Below, piece after piece: positions 1 to 8,641 of a DNA stretch of 64,000 nucleotides. Location: NCBI RefSeq assembly GCF_009688965.1, contig NZ_AP021875.1, positions 5,952,001 through 6,016,000 of the forward strand, written 5' to 3'. Made by a program: the position numbers and the translations under genes. The notes under the pieces are model-generated. The model searched no databases and had not been told where the DNA came from. It was given only the letters and a program-made list of their open reading frames with translations. Origin of the DNA: Desulfosarcina widdelii (lineage in GTDB: Bacteria; Desulfobacterota; Desulfobacteria; Desulfobacterales; Desulfosarcinaceae). Numbering within the stretch: the stretch's first letter is position 1; each line of letters starts with the position of its first letter.

Positions 1-562
1 CCTCTGGAACCGGGCCGGGCACGAAATAAAGCATCATGTCCTCAATGAAAATTACGGGATTCGGATCCCGGATCGCCGATTTTAAAAGGCCCTTGGCATC
101 GGCCGGTGTGGCGGGCATGACGACCTTCAGTCCCGGGCAGTGGGCCGCCCACGCTTCCAGGTTGTGCGAATGCTGGCAGCCGGCACCGAAGCCGGCACCG
201 CTTTTGATGCGCACGACGAGCGGAAAAGCCGATTTACCGCCTGATAAGTACCGCAGTTTGGCGGCATGATTGACGATCATATCTGAAGCGAGGGTGAAGA
301 AAGGATTGAACATGATTTCCACCACCGGCCTGAGCCCGACCGATGCTGCTCCTACCGCCAATCCTGCGATAGCCGCTTCTGAAACGGGAGTATCCTTCAC
401 CCGTTTCGCACCGAAATCTTTCAATAAGCCGTCGGTGGGAAGCATCGGGCTGCTGTGGATACCCACTCCGATTCCCTCTCCAGCCAGGAATACATCGTCA
501 TCCCGCAGCATTTCTTCTCTGAGTGCCTGATTGATGGCCTGTCCCATTCCAAATGACTGCAT
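1..562 (-). CDS. 2-oxoacid (acetoin/pyruvate-type) dehydrogenase E1 beta subunit, partial at window start
   Basis: Reading the minus strand from the ATG at 562 gives about 187 codons of a transketolase-like E1 beta chain that runs off the window edge. It begins MQSFGMGQAINQALREEM and continues with the LAGEGIG and DTPVSEAAIAGLAVGAA segments expected near the thiamine diphosphate site of the E1 alpha/beta heterotetramer. A good ribosome site (AAAGGA) precedes the ATG. The gene follows the E1 alpha gene by 33 bases, so the two are surely cotranscribed. E1 decarboxylates a 2-oxo acid or cleaves acetoin and passes the acyl group to an E2 lipoyl protein, which would lie beyond the window. The exact substrate (acetoin, pyruvate or a branched-chain 2-oxo acid) cannot be fixed from sequence alone. 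Confidence 0.88.
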   Translation of the reverse strand, partial: MQSFGMGQAINQALREEMLRDDDVFLAGEGIGVGIHSSPMLPTDGLLKDFGAKRVKDTPVSEAAIAGLAVGAASVGLRPVVEIMFNPFFTLASDMIVNHAAKLRYLSGGKSAFPLVVRIKSGAGFGAGCQHSHNLEAWAAHCPGLKVVMPATPADAKGLLKSAIRDPNPVIFIEDMMLYFVPGPVPE

Positions 563-595
563 GCTTTTATTCCTTTCATTATGGAATGTTCTCGA

Positions 596-1558
596 TTATG
601 CGAATAGATCCTCAAGGGCCTCGGGTGGCTCGGGATAAGGGCTTTCCTCTGCAAAGCGGATCGCATCCTGCACAATGGTATCGATGCGTGTTTCCAGTTC
701 GCCCAGTTCATCTTTGCTGATAAGCCCTTGGGCAAGCATTTCACCGCGCAGTTTAGGGATGGGGCACATTGCCTGCCACGCCGCGATTTCTTCCTTGGGC
801 TGATAGATCTGCAGATCGGCTTCGCCATGGCCTCGCCAGCGGTAGGTTTTGTATTCGATCAGGGTGGGTCCACTTCCTGCAGCAGCGCGTACGCGGGCCT
901 CCACGGCCGATTCGTATACTGCCAGCGCATCGTTGCCATCGACCACAACACCAGGAATGGCATAACCGGCGGCCCGGTCGGCGATGTTCGGCACGTTGGT
1001 GTGCTCTTCATAGCGCTGAGCACCGGCGTAGAGATTGTTCTCGCATACAAAAATTACAGGAAGCGCCCAGACACTCGCCAGATTCAGGGCTTCATGAACG
1101 GACCCCTCGTTGGCGGCGCCATCTCCGATAAAACAGACCGTTACCTGTTTTTCCGCCCGGTACTGTTGGGAGAAGGCAACGCCGACGGCAATGGGTGGTC
1201 CGCCACCGACCACGGTGGTTGTGCAGAGTGCATTGACTTCGGGTACCGCCATGTGCAGGGTTCCGCTTTTTCCCTTGTTGCAACCCGTGCGTTTGCCGAA
1301 TATTTCAGCCATCAGTGTCTTGGGATCAGCCCCCTTGGCCAATAAATGACTGTGGCTGCGGTGGTTGGTGATGATCACATCCTCCGGTTGAAGTGCTGCA
1401 CATACGCCCGCACCGACGGCCTCCTGCCCGGTACACAGGATCATCATTCCTGGAATCTTATGCTCGATCTTGCACAGTTCCGTCAGCTCCTCCTCGAACC
1501 TGCGGGAAAGCAGCAATGACCGGAGCATTTCCATCTTCTTTTGCCTGGGAATCTGCAT
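596..1558 (-). CDS. 2-oxoacid (acetoin/pyruvate-type) dehydrogenase E1 alpha subunit
   Basis: This 320-residue protein has the normal length of short E1 alpha chains such as AcoA or PdhA. The thiamine diphosphate motif is clear: GDG at residues 145-147 closes with NN at 174-175. The phosphorylation-loop region NHRSHSHLLAKGAD and the segment GKSGTLHM are also present. With the beta chain encoded 33 bases downstream it forms the E1 component. The start is the first ATG, preceded by GGAGGG on the minus strand. Upstream lies about 380 bases without a gene, so this is probably the first gene of its operon. Acetoin dehydrogenase is my preferred guess because of the compact size, but a pyruvate or branched-chain enzyme is equally compatible. 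Confidence 0.9.
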   Translation of the reverse strand: MQIPRQKKMEMLRSLLLSRRFEEELTELCKIEHKIPGMMILCTGQEAVGAGVCAALQPEDVIITNHRSHSHLLAKGADPKTLMAEIFGKRTGCNKGKSGTLHMAVPEVNALCTTTVVGGGPPIAVGVAFSQQYRAEKQVTVCFIGDGAANEGSVHEALNLASVWALPVIFVCENNLYAGAQRYEEHTNVPNIADRAAGYAIPGVVVDGNDALAVYESAVEARVRAAAGSGPTLIEYKTYRWRGHGEADLQIYQPKEEIAAWQAMCPIPKLRGEMLAQGLISKDELGELETRIDTIVQDAIRFAEESPYPEPPEALEDLFA

Positions 1559-1611
1559 CCTTCCCTCCTGACGGTGTTAATTTGACAGGATTATTTTGAC
1601 CTAAATTAGGC

Positions 1612-1711
1612 GATTGTCGAACTTGCCGCAGAATCAAGGCAGCTGCTGCGGCGCTATAGTCGGCTATGCGCCGTAGCTGCTAACGCCGAAGATGCGGTGA
1701 GGTCGGCAATC
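1612..1711. repeat. Long imperfect palindrome in the intergenic region (MITE/REP-like)
   Basis: The 384-base gap between the E1 alpha gene and the SHMT-like gene holds a 100-base imperfect hairpin. Its outer arms, 1612-1630 and 1693-1711, are 19 bases long and pair at about 15 positions. Inner arms (GCAGCTGCTGCGGCGC and GCGCCGTAGCTGC) close around TATAGTCGGCTAT. No reading frame is convincing. The rest of the gap (1712-1942) is AT-rich and featureless to me. Confidence 0.55.
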
Positions 1712-1942
1712 CCGAAGCGGTTTCGCCTTTTGAGATGGAAAACTACAAACAAACTACTGAAATCATGGTGTTCGTCTATTTTCCGAAAAAGGCGAAACGT
1801 TTAATTTAGGGTTGATAAACGAGCGGTTAATTATTCAATTATAAAATCGTGTTGATGATAACACTACGCATACAAACTTGTCACTCAATAAAAAGCGCAA
1901 TTACGAACCCCTAAAAGTGGTTATGGGAGGGAAATATCGACG

Positions 1943-3178
1943 TCAGGCGTACACCGGATACCGGCGGCACAGTTTTTTCACTTGATGGTTTGTTTTGTTC
2001 AGCACGGTCGGATCGTCCGACTGCGACAGGACCCTATCGATCATCCCTGCAATCGTGATCATTTCCGAATGACCCATGCCTCGAGTGGTCAGGCCGGCAC
2101 TTCCTAAACGCAGGCCCGAAACGCTGCCCGGCGTACGAACATCGCTGGGGATCACATTTCGATTCAGAACGATGCCTGCAGATTCCAGTGCAGTTTCAGC
2201 CATAGCGCCGTTTAATTTTTTGGAAGTGAGGTCAATCAGCACCTGGTGATTATCTGTACCACCGGAAACGATGCGGTAGCCCTGGGCGTTAAGCGATTGG
2301 GCCAGTATCTTTGCATTTTCTACAGTCTTTTTCTGGATTTCAATGAAGCGGGGCTCCATGGCCAATTTGAAAATCAGGCCTTTTGCCGCAATCAGGTTCA
2401 CCGCGCTCGTCCCCTGACATCCCGGAAAGACGGCCGCGTTCAGGCGTTGACCGAATTCTTCCCTGGCTAGGATCACGCCGCCACGACCGCCCATCAAGGT
2501 TTTGTAAGTCGTAAAGGTGACAAAATCGCAGCAGGGCACCGGACTGGGAATCACCTTGCCGGCCACTAAACCGGCTAAGTGCGCCATGTCGGCAAGGCAA
2601 TAAGCGTTGACCTCCCTGGCGATGACAGCGATCTTCTCGTAATCGATCAAGCGTGGATAGGAACTGGCCCCAGCGACGATCATTTTGGGTTTGACCTTGT
2701 AAGCCAGGTCCCTGATCCGATCGTAATCGAGGCGCTCCGTTTTCGGGTCCACGCCGTAATGCGTAAATTCGAAGCATTTGCTGGTGATGGAAGCACGGTG
2801 CCCGTGGGAAAGATGGCCACCGTGGGGAAGCCCCATGGAAAGGACGCTGTCGCCCACATCGAGAACCGAAAAATAGACTGCCAAGTTGGCCGATGTTCCG
2901 CTATGGGGCTGCACATTGACATATTCTGCGCCGAAGAGCTCCTTTGCCCGCTGAACGGCGATATCCTCGATTTCGTCAACATGTTCACAGCCGGCGTGAA
3001 ATCGTTTTCCGGGATATCCTTCTATTGTTTTGGTGTTCAAAATCGACCCAAGGACTTCCATGACGGACGGTGGTGCATGATTTTCAGCAGCTATCATATC
3101 GAGCGTCTCTTCGATACGGATTCTTTCCTTTTCGATCAGGGTTGCAATGCAGGGATCCTCTCTTTTCAAATGGGACAT
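1943..3178 (-). CDS. Serine hydroxymethyltransferase-like PLP enzyme, divergent paralogue
   Basis: The 411-residue product aligns over its length with GlyA, a fold-type I PLP enzyme that moves the one-carbon unit between serine and tetrahydrofolate. Family landmarks are present: AAENHAPPSVMEVLGS (31-46), EGYPGKR, LPHGGHLSHG (117-126), LADMAHLAGLVAGK, and SGLRLGSAGLTTRGM carrying the substrate-carboxylate arginine. The PLP lysine is K226 in TTYKTLMGGRGG, whereas canonical enzymes read TTHKTLRGPRGG, so the histidine before the lysine has become tyrosine. The start at 3178 has a strong AAAGGAGT site; an upstream in-frame extension would overlap another reading frame and was rejected. The active-site changes suggest a paralogue with altered activity, such as a threonine/allothreonine aldolase or an alpha-methylserine type enzyme, rather than the housekeeping GlyA. 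Confidence 0.85.
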   Translation of the reverse strand: MSHLKREDPCIATLIEKERIRIEETLDMIAAENHAPPSVMEVLGSILNTKTIEGYPGKRFHAGCEHVDEIEDIAVQRAKELFGAEYVNVQPHSGTSANLAVYFSVLDVGDSVLSMGLPHGGHLSHGHRASITSKCFEFTHYGVDPKTERLDYDRIRDLAYKVKPKMIVAGASSYPRLIDYEKIAVIAREVNAYCLADMAHLAGLVAGKVIPSPVPCCDFVTFTTYKTLMGGRGGVILAREEFGQRLNAAVFPGCQGTSAVNLIAAKGLIFKLAMEPRFIEIQKKTVENAKILAQSLNAQGYRIVSGGTDNHQVLIDLTSKKLNGAMAETALESAGIVLNRNVIPSDVRTPGSVSGLRLGSAGLTTRGMGHSEMITIAGMIDRVLSQSDDPTVLNKTNHQVKKLCRRYPVYA

Positions 3179-3180
3179 TT

Positions 3181-3570
3181 CTACTCCTTTTGCCGGACTC
3201 TTGCCATGTGAAAATTGTAATCGCGTCCTACATTTAGATGATGGGATTCGTTGGTAAAACACAACGGAATGAAAAAAAGTGTTGGAAAGGCAACCAGGCC
3301 AATCGAGCGGATGTTTAGCCAAGCATCCAAGCACGCGTATTCCAAACAAAAGGCAAGGCCGGCCACCGTTATCGTAAGCAGACAAATTTCCTTGATCTGG
3401 AACCAGAAAATTTTGCTTGGAAAATCCTCGGAGGCCATTCCCAGAGCGCTTGCGATCAACTTGATTACCATGACTACCATGATAAAAATCAAGCCTTTCG
3501 CTCCCGGGACATGCCTGTGGCGCCAGCTGTGGATTCCAATAGCCACAGCGAGTAAGGCCGCAGGCAGCAT
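3181..3570 (-). pseudogene. Fragment of an N-terminal 7TM sensor-kinase membrane domain
   Basis: A 129-residue hydrophobic product with about four membrane segments resembles the first half of the 7TM module found at the N terminus of many bacterial histidine kinases. The pattern PGAKGLIFIMVVMVIKLIASALGM and, later, FPTLFFIPLCFTNESHHL matches the conserved tract that ends in a TN-x-x-H motif. The stop codon overlaps the ribosome site of the SHMT-like gene, and no kinase core follows, so it is either a remnant or a small stand-alone membrane protein. No good ribosome site precedes the ATG. The 300 bases upstream (3571-3867) show nothing codable apart from a short direct repeat, ACCGGTNATGCC, near 3600 and 3643. 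Confidence 0.45.
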
Positions 3571-3867
3571 TGGTCACATGTATGGCGCGGTATGGTATAA
3601 ACCGGTCATGCCTTATCGCAAGTACAAAATATCGTACTTTTCACCGGTAATGCCGTTGAATTGTCGAGTCGGGATGCAGCGGCAATCAAATACCATCGTA
3701 TTTATGAATAGGGATAATTACTTATGACATATCCGATTTTTGCAAAAGATGTCAATTCTGTCCAACAAAGAGAAAGGCAGTGTTATCCATCTGTCATCTC
3801 CAACTTATGCCAGATTTCAGATTGATTCTAAGTTACCGTAGAAAGCTTGGACGCGCTTTACCTTCAA

Positions 3868-4275
3868 TCGGTGATGGAACAAAATGCGCCGGGACCGTCG
3901 GCCGCCGCGTGCGTCAGTCCGGAAAGGCCGAGAATGCCCCCGGGAACCAGGAGACGCTTGGAAAGACGCTGAGTAGAAAAGATTTCGGCGATGTCATCCG
4001 GCGTCTCTTCCGGTCCCCATTGTATTGACCACGATACAGGAAATGGGAATATCGATGTCGGCCAGGCGCCTTTCGATGCACCGGGGTTCGGAGAGGCTGA
4101 GGCGCTCATTGTTCAGCACCAGCTTCACATGGGTGCTTGGGGACATGAAGCGGGATTTGAGACGGGTATGGCTTTCGATCCGTTCGTTCAGTTTTTGCCG
4201 GACCCGGTCGGCCTCGAACCCTGGACCCATTTTGATTTCGATATGATTTACTATTTCTCTTGGCCTGCCCTTTAA
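3868..4275 (-). pseudogene. Degenerate C-terminal fragment of an ArsA/CooC-type ATPase
   Basis: On the minus strand this stretch matches the C-terminal half of the intact ArsA-like gene at 22369-23280. One frame covers EADRVRQKL through IERRLADIDIPIS. A second frame resumes at WGPEETPDDIAEIF and ends PGAFCSITD. Comparison with the intact gene places a one-base insertion around 4016-4019 (CCCCAT against CCCAT), which breaks the frame. The nucleotide-binding N terminus is absent. A shorter third copy of the same tail lies at 17909-18012, and these two fragments resemble each other more than the intact gene. Confidence 0.8.
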
Positions 4276-4345
4276 TGCTCCTATTCAAATCTTTTACTAT
4301 AATTCCGGTGTTCTAAAAAAAAGCAAATTGCATGGAAAATTTTTC

Positions 4346-4372
4346 TTGACTTGGTCCGTTTTATTCTATACC
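4346..4372 (+). promoter_or_regulatory. Candidate sigma-70 promoter for hmcA
   Basis: TTGACT at 4346-4351 is a near-consensus -35 box. The best -10 candidates are TATACC (4367-4372, 15-base spacer) and TACCAA (17-base spacer), so the -10 call is weak. Transcription would start near 4380, just upstream of the paired palindromes at 4392-4430. Confidence 0.4.
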
Positions 4373-4391
4373 AAATTCGGAGGAATATATC

Positions 4392-4430
4392 CTACCTTCA
4401 TGGTAGTAAATTATCCTACTCATTCAGTAG
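4392..4430. promoter_or_regulatory. Tandem palindromic operators upstream of hmcA
   Basis: Two perfect inverted repeats lie in tandem: CTACC-N5-GGTAG at 4392-4406 and CTACT-N5-AGTAG at 4416-4430, with centres 24 bases apart. A weaker one, CGAT-N5-ATCG, sits at 4446-4458. All are in the leader just after the candidate promoter. The cluster encodes its own Rrf2-type repressor, and Rrf2-family proteins bind dyads of this size, so a repressor-site role is plausible but inferred. Confidence 0.5.
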
Positions 4431-4530
4431 AATATGTCGGATCGACGATTTTCAATCGGTTCGGAATGGAGGTGCGATCGGCCGGAAACGTAGTTTTCAC
4501 CAGAGTTCGTTTCAGGCAAAGGATGAGCGT

Positions 4531-6204
4531 ATGTTGCATGACATCGGTAAGATGCGTTTGTTGATGGGCCTGCTGGCGGTATCCGGAATGGTCTTTTTCG
4601 CCTTTCAGGCAGTTGGTAGCGGGCCGGAAAAGGCCTCGGGGTCGCTTCGTTCCGATCTCGTCGAGATAACGACGAGGCTGCCGAAGGGCAGGAGCGAGAT
4701 GGAACGCGTGATCTTCCAGCACGACAGGCACACCGCAGTGTTGGCGGAAGACTCCTGCGCCTCCTGTCACCCCAAGACGGAAAAGGGTATCGTGTTCCGG
4801 TTCCGGCAGATCGAACCTGTTGCCCCGGAAGAAGCCAAGGACCTCTACCACGAAGGCTGCATCTCCTGCCACAAGGAGACGAAGGCGGCCGGCAAAGATA
4901 GTGGGCCGCTGGCTGCGGATTGCCGGGTGTGCCACAAGGATGACACGAAGTACGCCTCCGGATGGTCCGAAATCATTTTTTCTAAATCACTGCACTACCG
5001 CCACGTGGCTTCCAATGCCATCCGTCCCATCGATGGCGCGACCGCCCGCAAGGACGGCGGGAACTGCAGTGCCTGCCACCACGCCTTCGACCTTAAGGCG
5101 GAAAAGCTCGCTTATGCCAGGGGCGAAGAGGGAAGCTGCGGCTACTGCCACAAGTCCGTGGCAACCCGGGATGACATGATTCGCCGCAACGTGCCCGCCA
5201 TTCGTGAGGCGTCCCATGTCTCCTGCGTGGGCTGCCACACCGATCGGGCCGTGGAAAAGAAGAAAGGGGGGCCCACGACCTGCGCCGGCTGCCACGACAA
5301 GATCGAGCGGGCGAAGTACAAGGTGGTGGAAGAGATACCGCGACTGAATCGCAATCAGCCCGACGCCGTATTGCTGGCAACCGGCCTGAAAATGGCGGCG
5401 GCCGAAGGAACTCAGCCAAAGGCTGTCGTGGATGCCGTTGCTTTCAACCACGTCAGCCACGAAAAGGGCGTGGAATCCTGCAAAACATGCCACCATGCGT
5501 CTCTGGAAAGCTGCGGTTCCTGCCACACCCCCGGCGGAGACGAAAAGGGCGGCTACGTGCGCCTCGGGCAGGCCATGCACGGACAGGGCGCCAACGCTTC
5601 CTGCGTATCGTGCCACGAGACGTCAAAGCAGAATTCCTCCTGCGCCGGCTGCCACAACCAGATGCCTGCCAAGAAGTTCCAGGACACCAACTGCAGGCTC
5701 TGCCACAATATCGACCCGGTGACCATCACTCCCTTCGCAGGCGACAAGGACGGGTGTGCGAGGATAGCCGCGGAGGAAGTGGCAGCGCGCACGCGGACAC
5801 TGCCCATGGTGGCCCGAAAGGACATCCCCGAGACAGTAACCATCGACGCCATGGTCAACCGGTTCGAGGCGGTCAAGCTGCCCCACGGCAAGATCGTCCA
5901 GGCCATCTACGACAGCCTCGGCGACAATCGCATGGCATGTTACTTCCACCGGGAACCTACCACGCTCTGCCAGGGATGCCACCACCACAGTCCGGCATCG
6001 CTGAAACCGCCGCGCTGCGCATCCTGCCACGGCGAGCCCTTCGTCGAAGGACCCGGCGGACGTCCGGGTCTACAGGGGGCCTATCACCTGCAGTGCATCG
6101 GCTGCCACGAGGATATGGGGATCGAAAAGCCCTCGGCCAACGACTGCTCGGCCTGCCACGCGAAACGCAAGCAGGGAGGGACCCCAAGAGCAACCTCTCA
6201 GTAA
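4531..6204 (+). CDS. hmcA: HmcA, 16-heme high-molecular-weight cytochrome c
   Basis: The 557-residue exported protein contains sixteen CxxCH heme c sites, the number known for HmcA of Desulfovibrio vulgaris. Examples are CASCH near residue 75, CRVCH, CIGCH and a final CSACH near the C terminus. The start at 4531 is preceded by AAAGGA and gives a short basic segment followed by the hydrophobic core LLMGLLAVSGMVFFAF, a Sec signal. HmcA is periplasmic: it accepts electrons from type I cytochrome c3 or hydrogenase and hands them to the membrane-bound Hmc complex encoded by the next five genes. A reading frame extending upstream to 4351 exists, but it covers the operators and promoter and lacks a ribosome site. 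The gene ends 18 bases before hmcB. Confidence 0.96.
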   Translation: MLHDIGKMRLLMGLLAVSGMVFFAFQAVGSGPEKASGSLRSDLVEITTRLPKGRSEMERVIFQHDRHTAVLAEDSCASCHPKTEKGIVFRFRQIEPVAPEEAKDLYHEGCISCHKETKAAGKDSGPLAADCRVCHKDDTKYASGWSEIIFSKSLHYRHVASNAIRPIDGATARKDGGNCSACHHAFDLKAEKLAYARGEEGSCGYCHKSVATRDDMIRRNVPAIREASHVSCVGCHTDRAVEKKKGGPTTCAGCHDKIERAKYKVVEEIPRLNRNQPDAVLLATGLKMAAAEGTQPKAVVDAVAFNHVSHEKGVESCKTCHHASLESCGSCHTPGGDEKGGYVRLGQAMHGQGANASCVSCHETSKQNSSCAGCHNQMPAKKFQDTNCRLCHNIDPVTITPFAGDKDGCARIAAEEVAARTRTLPMVARKDIPETVTIDAMVNRFEAVKLPHGKIVQAIYDSLGDNRMACYFHREPTTLCQGCHHHSPASLKPPRCASCHGEPFVEGPGGRPGLQGAYHLQCIGCHEDMGIEKPSANDCSACHAKRKQGGTPRATSQ

Positions 6205-6222
6205 CGCAGTATAGGAGTGAAC

Positions 6223-7341
6223 ATGTCTGTTTCCCGGAGAAAATTTCTCGGCTGGCTGAGCGCGGCCGGCGTCGGCACCCTGGTCGGGACCTCCGCCCGT
6301 GCGGCGGGCAACAAGCATTTCACCGGCTACCCCGGCAGCTTCGGCGTGCTGCACGACACCACGCGCTGCATCGGCTGCCGTCTATGCGAGAAGGCCTGCA
6401 ACACAGTCAACGAACTGCCCGACTCCGACCCGTCCTTCGACGATTTGAATGTCCTCGAACAATCCCGTCGGACGGACGCGGCGCACTATACGGTGGTCAA
6501 CAGGCTCGCCCCGGTTCGAGAAGGCGGCAAACCGCTGTATGTCAAGAAACAGTGCAACCACTGTTTGGAACCGGCATGTGCTTCGGCCTGCTTCGTCAAG
6601 GCGTTCAAAAAGGACCCCAGCGGCGCGGTCAGCTACGACGCGTCGCTCTGTGTGGGTTGCCGTTACTGCATGATCGCCTGCCCTTTCAACATTCCGGCCT
6701 ACGAATACGACGAGCCGCTTACCCCCAGAGTGATGAAGTGCACCCTGTGCCAACCGCGGATCGAAAAGGGAAAGCTGCCGGGTTGCGTGGAGATCTGCCC
6801 CGGCGAGGCCCTGACCTTCGGCAAGCGCGACGACCTGATCGACATGGCCCGCCAACGTATCCGCAAATACCCGGGACGTTACGTGGACCACGTCTACGGC
6901 GAACACGAGATGGGCGGCACGAGCTGGCTCTATTTGAGCCCGGCACCTTTCGAGAAGCTGGGCATGCGCGAAGATCTCGGCGTCAAGCCCGCTCCGGAAC
7001 TCACCGCCGGTGCGCTGGCCGCGGTGCCGGTCATCGTCGGGCTCTGGCCGGTGCTGCTCACCGGCGTCTACGCCATGGCCAGGCGCCGGGACCGCATTGC
7101 CGCAAAGGAATTGGCCGACGCCGTGGCCGCGAACCAGGCAGCCGCGGACGAGGCCCTCGCAGTCAAGATGGAGGAAATGCGCACCAAGGCGGCCAAGGAA
7201 AAGGAAGCGGCCATCCAGCGAGAGGTGAAAAAAGCGCTGGCCGAGGCCGAGGAGGCCCGAAAGGCGGCCGAAGAAGCCGCAGTCGCCGCTTCGGACGCCG
7301 ACGCCGAACCGGAAGCGAGCGATAAGGAGGAGGACAAGTAA
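6223..7341 (+). CDS. hmcB: HmcB, Tat-exported iron-sulfur protein with membrane anchor
   Basis: The 372-residue protein starts MSVSRRKFLGWLSAAGVGT, a twin-arginine signal, preceded by AGGAG at the right distance; the in-frame GTG six bases upstream overlaps that ribosome site and is less likely. Four cysteine clusters follow in the DsrO/HmcB pattern: CIGCRLCEKACN, CNHCLEPACASAC, CVGCRYCMIACP, and CTLC with a later GCVEICP. These predict four [4Fe-4S] clusters on the periplasmic side. A single membrane segment (LAAVPVIVGLWPVLLTGVY) comes late, then a charged Ala/Glu-rich coiled coil of about 80 residues, which is a longer tail than I expect in this family. It should relay electrons from HmcA to the NrfD-type subunit encoded next. 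Its stop overlaps the hmcC start. Confidence 0.93.
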   Translation: MSVSRRKFLGWLSAAGVGTLVGTSARAAGNKHFTGYPGSFGVLHDTTRCIGCRLCEKACNTVNELPDSDPSFDDLNVLEQSRRTDAAHYTVVNRLAPVREGGKPLYVKKQCNHCLEPACASACFVKAFKKDPSGAVSYDASLCVGCRYCMIACPFNIPAYEYDEPLTPRVMKCTLCQPRIEKGKLPGCVEICPGEALTFGKRDDLIDMARQRIRKYPGRYVDHVYGEHEMGGTSWLYLSPAPFEKLGMREDLGVKPAPELTAGALAAVPVIVGLWPVLLTGVYAMARRRDRIAAKELADAVAANQAAADEALAVKMEEMRTKAAKEKEAAIQREVKKALAEAEEARKAAEEAAVAASDADAEPEASDKEEDK

Positions 7342-8558
7342 TGTCTGAGTCGACCCACGCCTCTGCCCCCGTTGAAGTACGGCCCACCAAGCCGGGTTTG
7401 AACGTGTTCAAACCGCAGATGAACACGTTTACCGTGGTGACGGGCGCCCTTATTCTCATAGGCATCGTACTCACGATTCTCCGGTTTACTGGTGGACTGG
7501 GCGCAGTGACCAACCTTGACGACAACAACCCGTGGGGCATCTGGATCGGATTCGACCTGCTCTGCGGCGTCGCGCTGGCGGCCGGCGGCTACACGACATC
7601 GGCCGCCTGCTACCTGTTCGGATTCAAGCGATTTCACTCTGCCGTGCGTCCGGCCATTCTCACGGCTTTTCTCGGCTACGCGCTGGTGGTCTTCGCGCTG
7701 CATTACGACGTAGGACGCCCCTGGCGACTGCCCTACCCTATATTCTGGTCCCAGGGAACGTCGTCGCTCCTTTTCGAAGTAGGCCTCTGCGTTTTTCTTT
7801 ATCTGACCGTGCTCTTTGTCGAATTCACGCCTGCGGCCCTGGAATGGGTAGGGTTGAAATGGATCCGAAAAATCGTCCTGAAACTGACGGTAGTGCTCAC
7901 CATATTCGGTGTCATTCTTTCCACCATGCACCAGTCTTCGCTTGGGGCGCTGTTTCTTATCGCCCCGTCGAAACTCCACCCCCTGTGGTACTCGAGCTAC
8001 CTGCCCGTGTTTTTCTTCGTTTCTTCCATGTTCGCGGGCCTGTCCATGGTGATCTTCGAGGGGACGCTGGCCCACAGGTGGCTGAACAACCGGATGGACG
8101 CCACCCACCTCAAAGAAGCCGACGGCGTTGTGCTGGGCTTCGGGAAAGCCGCCGCTTTTATCATGGCAGGCTACTTCTGTATGAAGTTCATGGGCGTCTC
8201 GCTGGACAACAACTGGGCCTACCTGGGCACCGGGTACGGAATCTGGTTTCTGGTGGAGATTTTCGGTTTTGTGGCCGCACCTGCTTTTATCTACGCCATG
8301 GGCGTTAGGGAGAAGAATCTCGTCATGATCCGCTGGGCCGCCGTATGGACGGTGCTGGGAATCGTGGTCAACCGATTCAACGTCTCACTGGTGGCCTTTA
8401 ACTGGCATCTGCCGGCCGCAGAGCGCTACTTCCCCAGCATTCCGGAAATCGGCGTTTCGGTTTTCATCGTGACCGTCGGGCTGGTGGTGTACCGCTTTAT
8501 CGCGGTCAACATGCCGATTCTACACGAGCACCCGGACTACACGGACGAGCATTCCTGA
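7341..8558 (+). CDS. hmcC: HmcC, NrfD-family integral membrane subunit
   Basis: The 405-residue polytopic protein has about ten membrane helices and belongs to the NrfD/DsrP/PsrC family, which contacts the menaquinone pool and pairs with a four-cluster ferredoxin subunit, here HmcB. Recognisable stretches are NPWGIWIGFDLLCGVALAAGG, HQSSLGALFLI and VAFNWH. Start and stop codons overlap with hmcB (TAATG), indicating translational coupling. An 83-base spacer built of degenerate CGAATCAACG-like repeats separates it from hmcD. Confidence 0.93.
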   Translation: MSESTHASAPVEVRPTKPGLNVFKPQMNTFTVVTGALILIGIVLTILRFTGGLGAVTNLDDNNPWGIWIGFDLLCGVALAAGGYTTSAACYLFGFKRFHSAVRPAILTAFLGYALVVFALHYDVGRPWRLPYPIFWSQGTSSLLFEVGLCVFLYLTVLFVEFTPAALEWVGLKWIRKIVLKLTVVLTIFGVILSTMHQSSLGALFLIAPSKLHPLWYSSYLPVFFFVSSMFAGLSMVIFEGTLAHRWLNNRMDATHLKEADGVVLGFGKAAAFIMAGYFCMKFMGVSLDNNWAYLGTGYGIWFLVEIFGFVAAPAFIYAMGVREKNLVMIRWAAVWTVLGIVVNRFNVSLVAFNWHLPAAERYFPSIPEIGVSVFIVTVGLVVYRFIAVNMPILHEHPDYTDEHS

Positions 8559-8641
8559 ATCGTTAATTGAAGAATTCGTCCACTGGGTGAACGAGGCAAC
8601 GATTCAACGAATCGACCGATCAACGAAGAACAGGAGTCAAC

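Noticed and set aside
1943..3577. 544-codon version of the SHMT-like gene
   Set aside because: The N-terminal 133 residues overlap the 7TM fragment frame and show no homology; the internal ATG at 3178 has a strong ribosome site.
5487..7325. Long plus-strand frame (612 codons) across the hmcA/hmcB junction
   Set aside because: Arginine/proline-rich translation with no domains; it is an out-of-frame shadow of two clear genes.
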